Origin: Laburnicola sp. R22_1
Lineage: Eukaryota > Ascomycota > Dothideomycetes > Pleosporales > Didymosphaeriaceae
Length of the DNA: 64,000 nucleotides
Assembly: GCA_014281115.1 (NCBI GenBank)
Contig: JACONQ010000020.1
Location: 1,240,001-1,304,000 of the forward strand
Direction: 5' to 3'
Numbering within the stretch: the first letter of the stretch is position 1; each line of letters starts with the position of its first letter. This document shows, one piece after another, positions 32,469 to 44,093 of the stretch. Both the position numbers and the translations under genes were made by a program. A model generated the notes under the pieces. That model was not told the origin of the DNA and made no database searches. It saw nothing but the letters and a program-made list of their open reading frames with translations.

Positions 32469-33100
32469 CCTTGGAGGAATAGCCAGAGGGCCGCAGATTG
32501 CACCGAAGAAACGTTAGAATTGAGGATCGAAGAGGTAGAGATATGTGCAGTAAAACGAAGGTAGCCTACGGCTGAACTTGGTGAGATGTTTGAATGGGGT
32601 GGCTCACGGCTGAGCCACAAATGTGGTTTCCAGTTGGCACTCTCTACCGCTCGCCCCTTTCATGAGCTTTTTTCTATTCATATCCGTTCATAGTCAAGTT
32701 AACCTTTTACAGATTATAAGACTTACTTTTTTTTGACCACCTTTTACGCTCTTTTTGTTTACTAAGCAGGGGGCTCTGCTTTCTTTGTCATGTTATTTGA
32801 GATGAAAGCCTTTGTCGTACTACCCCTAGGTAGATTTAATAACACCACATAAGACTTATATAGAACATTAAATAAAGGTATAACAGTAGCAAGCGCAAGA
32901 CCATAGTCAACAGCTGCCAAAGAGCTAGAAGCGCCAGCATGGATGCGCCCAAAAACTGCGAGAAAAGCAAATTGAGTACAGAAAGTAAATCTTGACTGCA
33001 ACCTATTACCCTATAACTACGCATGTTTCTCCCCCGGGGTCAATCCGTGATGTCACGTGATCCCGGGCCGGCTGTTTGACTGACTACCGTGTTACGTAAT
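32469..33100. other. spacer with a shared repeat segment
   Basis: The segment 32676-32725 resembles 23032-23081. T-runs follow at about 32727-32735. TCACGTGA occurs at about 33054-33061. I see no gene. Confidence 0.45.
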
Positions 33101-34215
33101 TAATAATTTCTTTAATAATATTTTTTGCTATAACAACAACAATAATAATTATAATAGCAACTAACCTAACTATTTTGTTACTCTCCTATAGTAGATCTCC
33201 CCTTGCAACTGGCGAGCTGTATACCGCCCCCTAGGACCTTACCGCCGCCTATCTTCTCTGTGCTCCCCCTGCCGCCACTCACCCTTACCCTTATTGCGCT
33301 ACCACTCTTACTCCTTATTATCTTTGTACGCCTGCAAGATCTTAACTACTATTAGGAGCTTCTTCCACTATAGCTGCGCGCGCGCGCTCTAGCAACGTAT
33401 AAGGAATACCCTCTCCTCCTCTAATAGTTACCTACTACTATATCTTAGTCTATTCTCTAGCCTTACTAATAATATAATAGTAAGGAGCTATTATTATTAT
33501 ATAAATATTGCTATATTATTGCTTAGGCCTCTATACAAAAGGATAGCCTCGCACTTAAGGATCTAGAGTTGCGTAAAAATAGTATATAGCCTAAATAGAT
33601 TATTAGTTGTAACCTCTAGAATAGTGTAATTAATCTAGTCCTTTAGTAGGCCTGCCTTAACTATATCTTGCAGTAGGTAGGCTAGATAGCTAATATTGCC
33701 TAGCTAGTTATCTATGCTAGTTTTAAATTCTCTAGCAGCTATCTAACTGCAGGTATTAGATAACTTAATCTTAGGACGCTAGAAAGCTGGCTTGCCGCAT
33801 ATATTAAAGAGTTAGATTTAAAAGACTTAGTGTTATATATGTTAAAGGGGAAGAATTTTTAGATATTATAGATATTATAAGAGGCAGACTTATATAATAT
33901 GTGTATAGCAAACTATAGTTATAACTCTATACTCTACTACGACTCTCTAATAGTCTACTAGTTAAAAGATAATATGTAACTTAGTTATGCTAGATAGTAG
34001 ACTATCTATTAACTGCTGTTAATAATGCTATTGTGCAGAATGCTAGCAATAAAATTATTATTATTTTATGTATATTTTGTTACTACTACTGTGTGCTAGG
34101 TACTAGGTTATAGTGCCTCCTGTTTTACTCCTCTCTGTGTATGGTGCGGACTTGACCTTGGTTAGAATCTCCACACGACGAAGATCTTCAAGATCTTCAA
34201 TAACTACGCAAGTAA
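33101..34215. other. AT-rich RIP-type block, transposon relic of unknown class
   Basis: A strongly AT-rich kilobase starts abruptly after the GC-rich stretch at 33030-33090. Every frame is broken by TAG/TAA at short intervals. Microsatellite-like ATT/AAT runs occur at the left edge (33107-33160). It ends close to the PRP38 gene's 3' side. No element family can be recognised. Confidence 0.55.
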
Positions 34216-34591
34216 TTAAAAATCTAAATAAGAAGGCAAACTAGCATTAATGTTCACACTATGCATACAACCTCTAAACCAACTAGCCATTTTCAAAAAC
34301 CATAACCCTCCAGACATTACATCTACCCTCTGTCCCAGCGCACCTTCCAGTCCAAGTGTTTCGCCTACACAGCATATATATACCACGATCCTGCCAGACC
34401 TCACACAACTGACGTTCTTTCTATCCTGAGCTTGGGCCAGAGGCGCGAGTGAACGACCATTTAGGTTCTGCATGTTTAGATTGTCGAAGATAATGCGTAT
34501 GGGATGCCGATTAGACTGTACGTGATTCCAAGAGAGCCGATTTGCTTCGATGAATTCAACTTTCGATGTTCTCTTCTTATTTGTTCCTAAC

Positions 34592-35584
34592 TCATCGCGC
34601 ATCCCTACTGTCTACACTTCTACTCATCCGCCTCCTATCGTCTCCACTTCGGCTGCGACTCCGTGCCCTACTCCTGTTTCCATCTCTGCGTGGGCTTCGA
34701 CTTCTTGACCTTGATCTCGTGTAACTTCTATCTCTGCTCCTGCTCCTGCTCCTACTGTCCCGATCCCGACTCCAACTGCGACTTCGACTTCGACTCCTGC
34801 TTCTGCTCGAGTATCTACTACCCTTACTCCCATCCTCCTCATCCATAGCATCCACCTCATCCGCAAGCGGACTCTCCCGCGGATCCAGCAACTCCAAATC
34901 CTCCAGCTGACTGCGCGGCGGCATTTTCCAAAGACTCGTACCGCAAAAGCGGTCAGAAGTCAAGAGCTCGTCTACCACCTGATCCACAAACGTAAGCGTA
35001 AACCCATCTTTCCTCCGCCTGCGTATTTTTCGCTTGTCCATGAGCAGCGGCTCCAACGTCTTGTAGATTTCCACGGGCTCCCAGGCGAGCCGGATGTAAA
35101 ACGCGGCTAGGCAACGTAGGTACTTGAATGCACCGAGTTTGCCCTTTGCATTGAGATCGCCGTCCTCTTCCTTGTCCCCATCTCTTTCTTCTTCATCATC
35201 ATCGTCGCCGTCGCCGTCGCCGTTTTTCATCGTTCCCTCTTCATCCCCGTCCTCGTCCTCCCGATAATTCAAATACTCAAGAACAACCTCCTTCTCCGGT
35301 ATAAGCGACAGCATCTTCAAAACCAAGCAAATAAACGGCGTCGGCTTCCCCGTGATGCCCGTGGTCCCGCCGATGTGCGTCAAGGCTGCTGCGCGATCGC
35401 ACAGCGTTGCCGCGTTCAGGCCAAAGCATTGCTCTTTCCAGTACATGGAGTCTACGATGCGTTCTTTTAGACCTTTTTCGAGGAGCAGCGCGGGGTTTTG
35501 GCCGCGGATTAGAGCGCCTGTGTAGCCGCGGTCGTCGAAGAGGCCTTTGGCGTCGGCCTTGTCGTAGGTCGGTTTTCTCGACAT
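34592..35584 (-). CDS. prp38: pre-mRNA-splicing factor PRP38
   Basis: This single-exon gene of 330 residues starts at the Met at 35584 (MSRKPTYDKADAKGLF). The open frame extends farther upstream but without conservation. The PRP38 domain fills the first two thirds: VDSMYWKEQCFGLNAATLCDRA, KPTPFICLVLKMLSL, FKYLRCLAAFYIRLAWEPVEIYKTLEPLL and CGTSLWKMP. PRP38 belongs to the U4/U6.U5 tri-snRNP and is needed for spliceosome activation in the nucleus. A long acidic insert (GDGDGDDDDEEERDGDKEED) sits inside the domain, and an Arg/Ser-rich tail ends the protein, as in animal PRPF38 and unlike yeast Prp38. The gene is intact. It is divergent from the GT8-like gene, with 395 bp between the starts. Confidence 0.95.
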   Translation of the reverse strand: MSRKPTYDKADAKGLFDDRGYTGALIRGQNPALLLEKGLKERIVDSMYWKEQCFGLNAATLCDRAAALTHIGGTTGITGKPTPFICLVLKMLSLIPEKEVVLEYLNYREDEDGDEEGTMKNGDGDGDDDDEEERDGDKEEDGDLNAKGKLGAFKYLRCLAAFYIRLAWEPVEIYKTLEPLLMDKRKIRRRRKDGFTLTFVDQVVDELLTSDRFCGTSLWKMPPRSQLEDLELLDPRESPLADEVDAMDEEDGSKGSRYSSRSRSRSRSRSWSRDRDSRSRSRSRDRSYTRSRSRSRSPRRDGNRSRARSRSRSGDDRRRMSRSVDSRDAR

Positions 35585-35979
35585 GGTGAATCTAGTCGGG
35601 TGGCGGGGGAAGGCGCTGCGTGGGGCTATCGCATGCGCTGGAACGACGTCGCGGGCGATGGGGTACAGATGGCGGTACAGTCGTAATGGGTGTAGAGGCT
35701 TGGAAGTATAGTGTGGTGATAGACTGATAGTTGCGACTGCAGGTATCCAAAAAATCGCGCCAAGTCTGTCTTCGTTATCGATTGCCCGTTGCTCGTCCAA
35801 CCAAAACGTAAATAGAACAGCACCAGCCAGGCCCAGGCCCACGCCCTACGGTACGTGCGACGTCACACTGTTCCCGACATACACCATTGCACGAGCGTTG
35901 CTGCATTCTTCATGTTCTGCGCCGCTTGAAATATTCGCGTTTTGATTCCCGATACATTTATATAATTGCTATATTCGAT

Positions 35980-37259
35980 ATGGGCAGGCTGCTGCTCTCA
36001 CAGGGCTCTGTTTCCATCTTGTTCAGCGCCGTCATAGGTAGGCACACGACGGCTAGTGTTCCAGCAAAGAGACAGGCTGCTGATGCTTCGATAGTATTTT
36101 TGTTCACTCTTGCGCTCTTTTTAAGCGGATACGTCTTGCAACAACGATACGTGCACTCCCTACAACTGGCCATCAAGCCTCGACTCCCGAAGCCGCTTCC
36201 CGCGCAGAAACCGTTACAACCGCCAACACTAGATGCGAAATGGGCAAGGCCCATGGGCTCGAGATTGGACATGGACGAGTCTGTGGAACAAATGATTGCC
36301 GCGCCGACAATCGACTGGGCGAGGCTGGGTTACGTGCAAATGGTCAAAGACCACAGCGAGCTGTGCAGCGCCGTTATGTTGCTGGCGGACCTGCAGGACA
36401 AACGCTCGCCAGCGAAGCGCATCTTACTGTTCCCGCGGTCGTGGCTCAAGGAAACCAGTGACGACGAGTGGGATCCGCAGATGACGACAACCAGGCGTCT
36501 CTTGCGAACAGCAGCTAGACGGCATGGCGCTACGTTGATGTCAATGGACACGATCGACCCGGAGGCGGACGGTGAGAGCCAGAGTTCCTGTAGCTCGATT
36601 CAATAGCTGACGTACCCACGGTAGACTCGCTGGCGTCCTCCTACTCGCTCGCGTCCCTCTATTCTCTCACCAGCTACGAGAGACTCATATATTTGCAGGC
36701 GCCTGGTGTGCTGCTCGATGCTTCGGCACTGGATTCGTTGCTGGCATTTTCCAAGTCGAAGCCAATGAAGGCGTTTCCGGCGACGCCAGAAAGGACGAAC
36801 TTGTCGACATCGCTGCTGCTGATAAGCCCATCACGCGAAACATTCCAGCAGCTAAAGGAGACACGGCTGTCCCAGCCCTCGTCAACCGATGTCGAGCTCT
36901 TCCGCCAAGTCTTCGCCGCGCCAGAGTCGCTGATCTCCGAAGCGACGCTCTCCATGGGCAACGTGGTGTACGAGTCGCAGAGCCTGCGCGAAGCTAGTGC
37001 CGACTTCAACGTAACGTCTTTTGACGAGACGACGACGTATGTGCGGTTGTGGGAGCCCGAGCTGCCCGGGCCAGAGTACGATGTACCGTACGCGGAGCGC
37101 GCACAGCTGCGGCCCAAGAACGGGCAAGCAAGAGACGCGTGGGAGGGCCTATATGAAGGGTTCCGGCAGCGGCGCATGGAGGTGTGCGGGTTGGACTTGG
37201 AGTACTGGGTGAGAGGGGCGGCCGAGACATCACAGGAAGACGCGCCGGCAGAACCATAA
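35980..37259 (+). CDS. GT8/GNT1-like type II membrane protein
   Basis: Two exons (35980-36571, 36625-37259; 53-bp GTGAGA...GGTAG intron) encode 408 residues. A short cytosolic N-terminus is followed by a membrane helix (ASIVFLFTLALFLSGYVL), a proline-rich stem and a luminal domain. The segment WARLGYVQMVKDHSELCSAVMLL, the hydrophobic strand RILLFPRSW and the SYERLIYLQAPGVLLDA strand match the layout of fungal GNT1-like alpha-N-acetylglucosaminyltransferases. Those use a DxD motif to bind metal-UDP-sugar in the Golgi. At the equivalent place this protein has LQAP, so the DxD is absent and catalysis is doubtful. The product ends with a variable acidic tail. The gene looks intact. Confidence 0.65.
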
Positions 37260-37989
37260 TTGCTGTATTATACCCCATGTTTTGATGAGTTGTTTGTTCC
37301 GGCCGGCGTTGCGGGAGACACTTGTGTTCATGAGTGGAAGCCGCTGCGGCGACGGTGCTGGGCTGGGCTGGGATGGTGTTCGGGATCAAACGGGCTAGAG
37401 CTTGACGAGCAAACGGCCTTCACCGGCGCGCAGTGAGCCGCGTGCAGCGGCGGTGCATATACAGACAGACAGGTCTCAGGCGGCGCAGGCAAGCGGAGGG
37501 GGTCACAGTCAAATAGCAGACGGCGCCGCAAGCGCAGGGCCCGTGTGCACGCCACTGCAGACGGCGATGATGCTTGACGGCCCCGAACTGAGATTCCAAG
37601 ACGGCTAACCGACCGATGCACACTGCACATCCCTTGCCCTTGTTGCTGCTGGACGCTGCTTCCCCGCGAGCGAGCCTCCAGTCCGACCCAGCCCCCTCGC
37701 CAGTCCCCGTCGCCCGTCGCCCGTCGCCAGCCGAGTTGCAGCATCGATACAGCCTTGCCAGGCACACGCGCGCACACAGCACCCGGCATTCACATCCACA
37801 CCCTCCGCCCTCCTATGCCCCGCGCGCCGCTCGCTGCCGCTTCAATTCCTCCCTAGGCACTCCCCACCACACACACACGTACCTGGTAGCCTCTGCGCAT
37901 TCCGCTCCCCGTCTGCCAGCGATCCCGCGGGCTCTCGCTCTCAGCAGGCCAGGCCCGGGCGCGGCCGCACATTCCCTACCACCGCTCAC
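37260..37989. promoter_or_regulatory. intergenic region upstream of the PKA gene
   Basis: These 730 bp are GC-rich and C/T-skewed near the kinase start (about 37790-37980). This is usual for fungal promoters and 5' leaders. I see no other gene. Confidence 0.4.
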
Positions 37990-39544
37990 ATGCCTTCGTT
38001 GGGCTTCTTGAAGAAGAAAAAGACGAGGGACTCGACCGAATCGCCGACCTCGCCCGTCGCAGACAGCGCCGGCTCGCCCATCTTCTCCTCGTCGTCCAAG
38101 ACGCAGCGCGCCTCGGTCGTGAGCAAGGCGTCGACGAACCACGACACGCAGCCGGCCTCGCAGACCACCTCCCAAGCCTCGGCCGCGCCGTCCCACAAGC
38201 CCGCCGACTCGATGAACGCCCAGCAGGCCTATGCGACGCCGCAGGCCTCCCAGTCCCCCGAGCCCTACCAGCAGTCCACATCGCACAATGTGCCCTCCAT
38301 CCAGAACCTGATACACCCCATCAATGCCACCACCGCCTCCTCTAACTCCTCTAACTACCAACAGCAGCACACGAGCAACCCCGCCAATGGCGGCGTCCAG
38401 CTCTCCCAGCCACCGCCCCAGCCCGTGCGCCAGACCAAGGGCAAGTATACCCTCCACGACTTCGCCCTCCAGCGCACGCTAGGCACAGGCAGCTTCGGGC
38501 GCGTGCACCTCGTGCAGTCGAAGCACAACCAGCGCTTCTATGCGGTCAAGGTGCTGAAAAAGGCCCAGGTGGTCAAGATGAAGCAGGTCGAGCACACCAA
38601 TGACGAGCGCCGCATGCTGCAGCAAGTCAAGCACCCCTTCCTAATCACCCTGTGGGGCACCTTCCAGGATTCCAAGAACCTGTACATGGTCATGGACTTT
38701 GTCGAGGGCGGCGAGCTGTTCAGCTTGCTGAGAAAATCGCAGGTAAGCTCGCCGTGGTTGCCCCGAGAGCTGCACTGACGACTTGACTGCAGCGCTTTCC
38801 CAACCCGGTCGCCAAGTTCTACGCAGCCGAAGTAACGCTTGCGCTGGATTATCTGCACGCGCAAAACATCATCTACCGCGACCTCAAGCCCGAGAACCTC
38901 CTGCTCGACCGGCACGGTCATCTGAAAATTACTGATTTTGGCTTCGCGAAGGAGGTGCCCGATATTACTTGGACGCTCTGCGGCACGCCCGATTATCTGG
39001 CACCCGAGGTGGTGGCATCCAAGGGGTATAACAAGTCTGTGGACTGGTGCGTTCTTTGTCTGACCATCTCGACATGTAACTGACGTTTGAAGGTGGTCTC
39101 TTGGCATTCTCATCTTTGAAATGCTCTGCGGATTCACGCCATTTTGGGACGGCGGCTCGCCCATGAAAATTTACGAGAACATCCTCAAAGGGCGGGTAAA
39201 ATACCCGCCTTATATCCACCCTGACGCCCAGGACCTACTCCAGAAGCTCATCACACCCGATCTCACCAAGCGCCTCGGTAACCTCCACGGAGGCAGCAAG
39301 GATGTTATGAATCACCCATGGTTTGCCGAAGTAACCTGGGAAAGATTGCAAAAGAAGGACATTGATGCGCCCTACGTGCCGCCTGTGCGAGCCGGTGTAG
39401 GTGATGCCAGCCAGTTCGACAAGTATCCCGAAGAGACCGAAGCATACGGGCAAACGGGAGATGACCCGTACGTCAAACTGACCTGACTCAACGACGACGC
39501 TAATCACGAATCATAGGCACGGTAAATTATTCCCGGATTTTTAA
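37990..39544 (+). CDS. pkaC: cAMP-dependent protein kinase catalytic subunit
   Basis: Four exons (37990-38742, 38793-39046, 39093-39467, 39517-39544) give 469 residues. The last exon is only 28 nt and supplies the terminal hydrophobic motif (HGKLFPDF). Without it the frame would run on to a false stop at 39486. A Ser/Gln/Pro-rich extension of about 155 residues precedes the kinase. Then come GTGSFGRV (ATP loop), YAVKVLKK (Lys), [10 protein letters not shown] (catalytic loop), DFGFAK (metal), [15 protein letters not shown] (activation loop with the phospho-Thr) and DVMNHPWF. This is the PKA signature within AGC kinases. PKA transmits cAMP signals controlling growth, nutrient sensing and, in pathogens, infection. 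All introns are 46-50 bp and canonical, and no defect is seen. Confidence 0.95.
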
Positions 39545-41123
39545 AAGCCCGGCTTTGGCCACTTGTTCACCTAGCCAACCCCGTGCGGAACCCGTTGTCC
39601 GCAATCCACTGTCGGACCGCTCCTCGATTGCTATATCTCTCCGCTGCCTCAGCCACGAGCTCACGGATTTGCTAAATGCGAGATGCATCACGAATGAAAA
39701 GCCCGACACAGTGCCCACCGCTGGGCCAATGTATTCTTTCCCCTGTTTACCTCGATTTTCTTTCTCACTTATCCTTACACCCTGCGCGAGGCCCCTTTTG
39801 GCCCGCTTCTATTGCCTCTGCGCCGTGGGAGAAGGGATACGGCGGCGCTTGTGGAGGCACGGGTTCAAGGCTGATTTTTATCAATGTTCTCTGTGGAGCG
39901 GGCTGGGTCTTGGGTGCAGAGAGCGTGTGTGCTGGTCGCCGATTTGATTGGCGTGTTACAAGTAATCAATTGGTATTTGCAGGCATGTGGCTTGCTTGTG
40001 AGATTTCGGGCTCTTTTTATTTCAATACGGGCGGAATGGAATTGTGGGTTGCTTGCTTGGTTGCTTGCTGCTGTGTTTGTGGCTGGCTGGCTGGCTGGTG
40101 GGGTTCGTTGGTTGGTTGGGCTGGAGTGGACTGGACTGGACTGCTTGCTATGAGGAGGGTGTGTGTGTATTGATTAAAAATCAACTAACTGAATAACTGA
40201 CTGACTGACTGAGTGTGGCTGATGTTTTTTAGATGTTGGGTGTTGTGTTGTGTTGTTGTGTTATATTTTGTTTTGTTTGTTAAAGAGTATACAGCGGACA
40301 TCTGGACAGGGATATATGCGATGGGAGGGTTAGCGTGGACGAAATCGGAGCGGAGCGGGAGCCAGGGACGACAGCACAATGCGCGGGGGGTGGATAATCT
40401 GCAACTATGATTTAGGACTGGATTTAAAAGGTTAATTTCGTTGCAGGATGCACGGTACAGCTACAGCAGGAAGGTACTTCTCGGCACTCTTATAGGTCAA
40501 GATAGAGCAGGTTGATGCGGAGGGAAATGAGGATGGCGAGCCGCTCGAGAAGGGTGCAGCCAGGTGTGCGGAGAGTGACGAGATGGCGTATCATGAATTG
40601 CGGGCAGGCCGACGTACGTGTGAAGGGGTTGGGAGCTAAAATTAGTCTGTAATGATAGGTTCTGAGGTGCGGTTTGATGATGGGCATGGAGACGGGCCGG
40701 TAGCCGCAGCTGCACGGCCACACGCTTCAGCCACTGGGGCGTGGCGCATGCTTTTCTCGTTCGGGATCAGCGTGCCTTGGTATGTGCAATTCTTCCTCAG
40801 GGCTGGGTGTCTTTTGCACTTTGCTTTCTGCACTTCATTTGTGCAATAAAATCCCACTGCATCCACGACTCTCGCTGCCTTTCATCGTACATTTCCGCTG
40901 AGTTCTTGACAAAGACTGTCGCGTAGAGGGTTCTTGACTTTCCCTTATCGTACTTTCCAGACTGGAAAAAGACGTGAAAGCGAAATCGCCGGTTTTGCAC
41001 CACATCGGCCGCGCCGCATCAGAAGGATCAGAGCTCGCAAGATACAGAACGACTGTTACCAGCCACAAGGACCAAAAGCGGCTAGCTGTGCCCCCATTGT
41101 CTCGCCTACTTTGCGTCGTTCAG
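39545..41123. other. 3' region of the PKA gene and spacer, with simple repeats
   Basis: No gene is supported in these 1.6 kb. Simple repeats include GGCTGGCTGGCTGG (about 40080-40096), GGACTGGACTGGACTG (about 40128-40142) and a CTGA run (40196-40211). T/G-rich, TTGTGTTGTG-like sequence follows at 40220-40280. Confidence 0.5.
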
Positions 41124-44093
41124 ATGACGAAAGATTGGGAAGCAGTACGAGATGGTAAACAGCCATACCCAGATTGACATAAGACATACACTAAGCCCGT
41201 TCTTCACGTTGAACAGAAATCAAAGAGCTCTCATGGGTGCAGAAGAAAAGGCTGGACGAGGTGCGAAAAATCATGGAGAGGGATCATGGATTCAAAGCAT
41301 CGTGAGTTGCCTGATGCCAAACAGGTTTTCACGCTCAATTGGGTATAGAACGCGAGCATACAGGATGAAGTTGAGCGACTGGGGATATACGACGAGGAAA
41401 GCGACTCGAACTCCGGCTGAGGATAGTGGCTCAAGAAAACGACGCAGGCAAGAGGAGGACCTAGACGATGATGACAGTGACGACAACTCGAATGCGACAG
41501 CCACTCCTGGCAATCAAGATCAAGCGAGTGCTAGTGCCAGTGTGTCTCAGGATCCTGAGAATATAGAGACTGCGCTGCTTGGTAGAGCAACTGTAAGAGC
41601 AGGCTCTGTAGATGCTGATGGAGAGGCCCATCCAAACCCAGGTGTACTGCAAGGAGCTGACGAGTAAGTACATTGCCAGTCGCATATCTAAAATTATACT
41701 AAATACATTGTAGCCTGCTTCCACAAGTCCCTTATACCGATTCGACTGAGTCGAACTCAGATCTCTGGGGCACTGGGGGGACGCAGGTGAGTGGCGTTGT
41801 AATGAGTATGCTAGCAGCGATGTTGGAGGGCGACACACGAAAGTTCGAATCGCTCATCATGCAGCATCCGGATCATATCAATCTCCCAATTGGCGAACCA
41901 TTCGATATCCCTGGTGGTCGGTTCTATAATCATCCTGCTCTCAGTGCTTGCGTCATTCTCCAACATCCAGGGCAGAGGCTAATGGATATTGCATGTGCAC
42001 TGCCAAGTGTAAGCCAACCTGCATTGATCAAATTTGTAGGCAATCGCTGATGGTAAACTATCGTTGCAGGGCCCAATCAATTGGATCTTATTTGCACATG
42101 GAGGCAAAGGATCAATACATCCTCTCGGCACCGACCTTTCCCTCCATAATGCTATCAAGAATGGCCGGACTTATACAGTACAATGGCTACTAGTACCTGG
42201 TCGGTCGAACATAAACGGCGAGCCAGGCACGACATGGACGCCAATTCTTCAGGCCGTGTACTGGAACCATCCCGAGATTGTTCGTCACCTCATTGACCGA
42301 GGTGCTAACGTGAATGAGACGTCGCCCTGGATCGATGCCAGTGGTACGCTCAAGAACGTATGTAATATCCCAGAGGCCTCTACACGAATTTAACTGACCC
42401 ACAACCCCCTTTTAGGCACTTTTACACTGCACTGAACGCAGAATCAGAGACTTTTTCAATGCGCCAGTTAAGGAAAACTGCGACAAGATACTCCAAATGC
42501 TACTCAACGCTGGCGCTGATATTCATGCCAGACCAGGTGGAGAAGGGTCACTGACTGCTTTCGATACTTTTATCCAGCCGTGGCAGGGGGACCCGCATTG
42601 GATTTCAAAGCTTAGTTCCATCGAAATGGAATGCCTCGAAGCATTTATCAGGAAAGATGCGAACCTCAAGACAAATTTCATTGGCTTCCGGTGCGGCGCT
42701 CCAACAGGCACTACTTTCCAGCACCAGGTCCTCTGGCATACCACTCCTGCTGCAGCCCGGTTGCTTGTTGATCAGGCTGCTCCACATCCGGAAGGGAATG
42801 GGAGTACCCTCTTACACGAGATTGTTGGAAGTTGTCCAGACGCGAAGAGGCATCCTTCCGACACGCTTCGAGACATTGAGGTTCTTTTGAGTCGAGGTGC
42901 TGATCCAAATCTTCTAGATGAGTCAAGTTTCTCGCCGCTGCGAAGATGTATTGATAGATGCCCCGCCGTTGATATCGTAAGTCAAATCCGAACACTTTCT
43001 TAGTGTTTTAGCTATCCCAGGCTCCTAAAATGAGGAAGAACCATTGCTTAGCTGTGACACATGTTTACGCATCATTTTTGATAATTATAATAACTAACTA
43101 TCTGCTTACCTATAGATTCCACGTTTGCTTTTGCTGCTTGATGGCGGCGCCGATCCAGAACTGAAGCACTCCAATCGGTTGCCTCCGTACGTGCTTGCCG
43201 CTCGTACGTTTGAAGAGCCACTCCGTTCACAGATAATGGATTTCCTCGTAGCTAAGATCAAGGGACGGCAACCTCGGGTTGTCTACGACGACACATTCAG
43301 GTGGTCCTCGGGCTACTTTCCAATCTCAGACGAGCCATCATGGGACCAAGTACAAATGTACAACGGGCAAAACGGCGACTTCACCGCAAATATCGAACGC
43401 ATGCTCCCGGAAGACGTGCGAAGTATCTTCCAAAGAGCTTGCTTCAGCGTCGCAAGCATCAACTTCCTCAACGGAGCGACATTGCGAGCCAAAATGTCGC
43501 ACCCGCTCCCACTTACCGGCGTCCAAAAAGACGAGATCTACCAGGCTGTAGCGCAGCGCCAAGCAAGCGGCCTCCCAGTCTACGCCTTCGACCAGGACTT
43601 CGTCATGCTCCTTTTAAAACCGCATTTAGCTCCGATTCTTCCGCAGTTCCCAACTTCACTCCCCCAAGCTTCCCCAGCTGTCGATACTTTTCTCCTCCCA
43701 CACCAAACTCCCATCTCCTCCACCGCAAGCGACGAACCCTCCATACTATCCACCGCATGCACATTTAAATTCAACGCTTCGTCTGCCACCACAACCAACA
43801 CCACCACCAACAACAACAACCGGCGGCGCTCTGAATCCCCGCGTACCGACGCTGCCATCGACTTTTCCATTCCCGACACCACCTTGGTAAGATGGCCTCA
43901 CCCAGGCGATAGAACGAGGCCGGGCGATGTGCGAAAAGCGAAGGAAAGTGTACTTCGGCATCGGTGCGAGGAGTGCGCGAATGGGAATTTGTTGACCAGG
44001 AGGGAGTTGGAGAGACATGGAGTGGAGCATGAGCATAGTAGGTGGTGTGTTGAGGAGGGCTGCAGGAGGAGGTTTTGTGCACAGAGGGCGTGA
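41124..44093 (+). CDS. Clr5-domain ankyrin-repeat protein
   Basis: Seven exons (41124-41154, 41217-41301, 41349-41663, 41714-42008, 42070-42357, 42416-42976, 43116-44093) join in one 850-residue frame. The first three exons build a Clr5 domain: MTKDWEAVRDEIKEL, RLDEVRKIMERDHGFKAS, RAYRMKLSDWGYTTRK. It is spread over small exons and is missed if only long frames are read. An acidic linker follows. Ankyrin-type repeats come next, with clear units at PILQAVYWNHPEIVRHLIDR, ILQMLLNAGADIHA, DIEVLLSRGADPN and RLLLLLDGGADP. The C-terminus has a poly-Thr/Asn tract and a Cys/His-rich end (RCEECANG...LERHGVEHEHSRWC...CRRRFC) that could bind zinc. Clr5-ankyrin proteins are common in filamentous ascomycetes, but their role is unknown. 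No defect is seen. Confidence 0.88.

Noticed and set aside
34216..34602. 128-codon minus frame downstream of PRP38
   Set aside because: It has no domain and overlaps the PRP38 stop region. It is probably 3' untranslated sequence.
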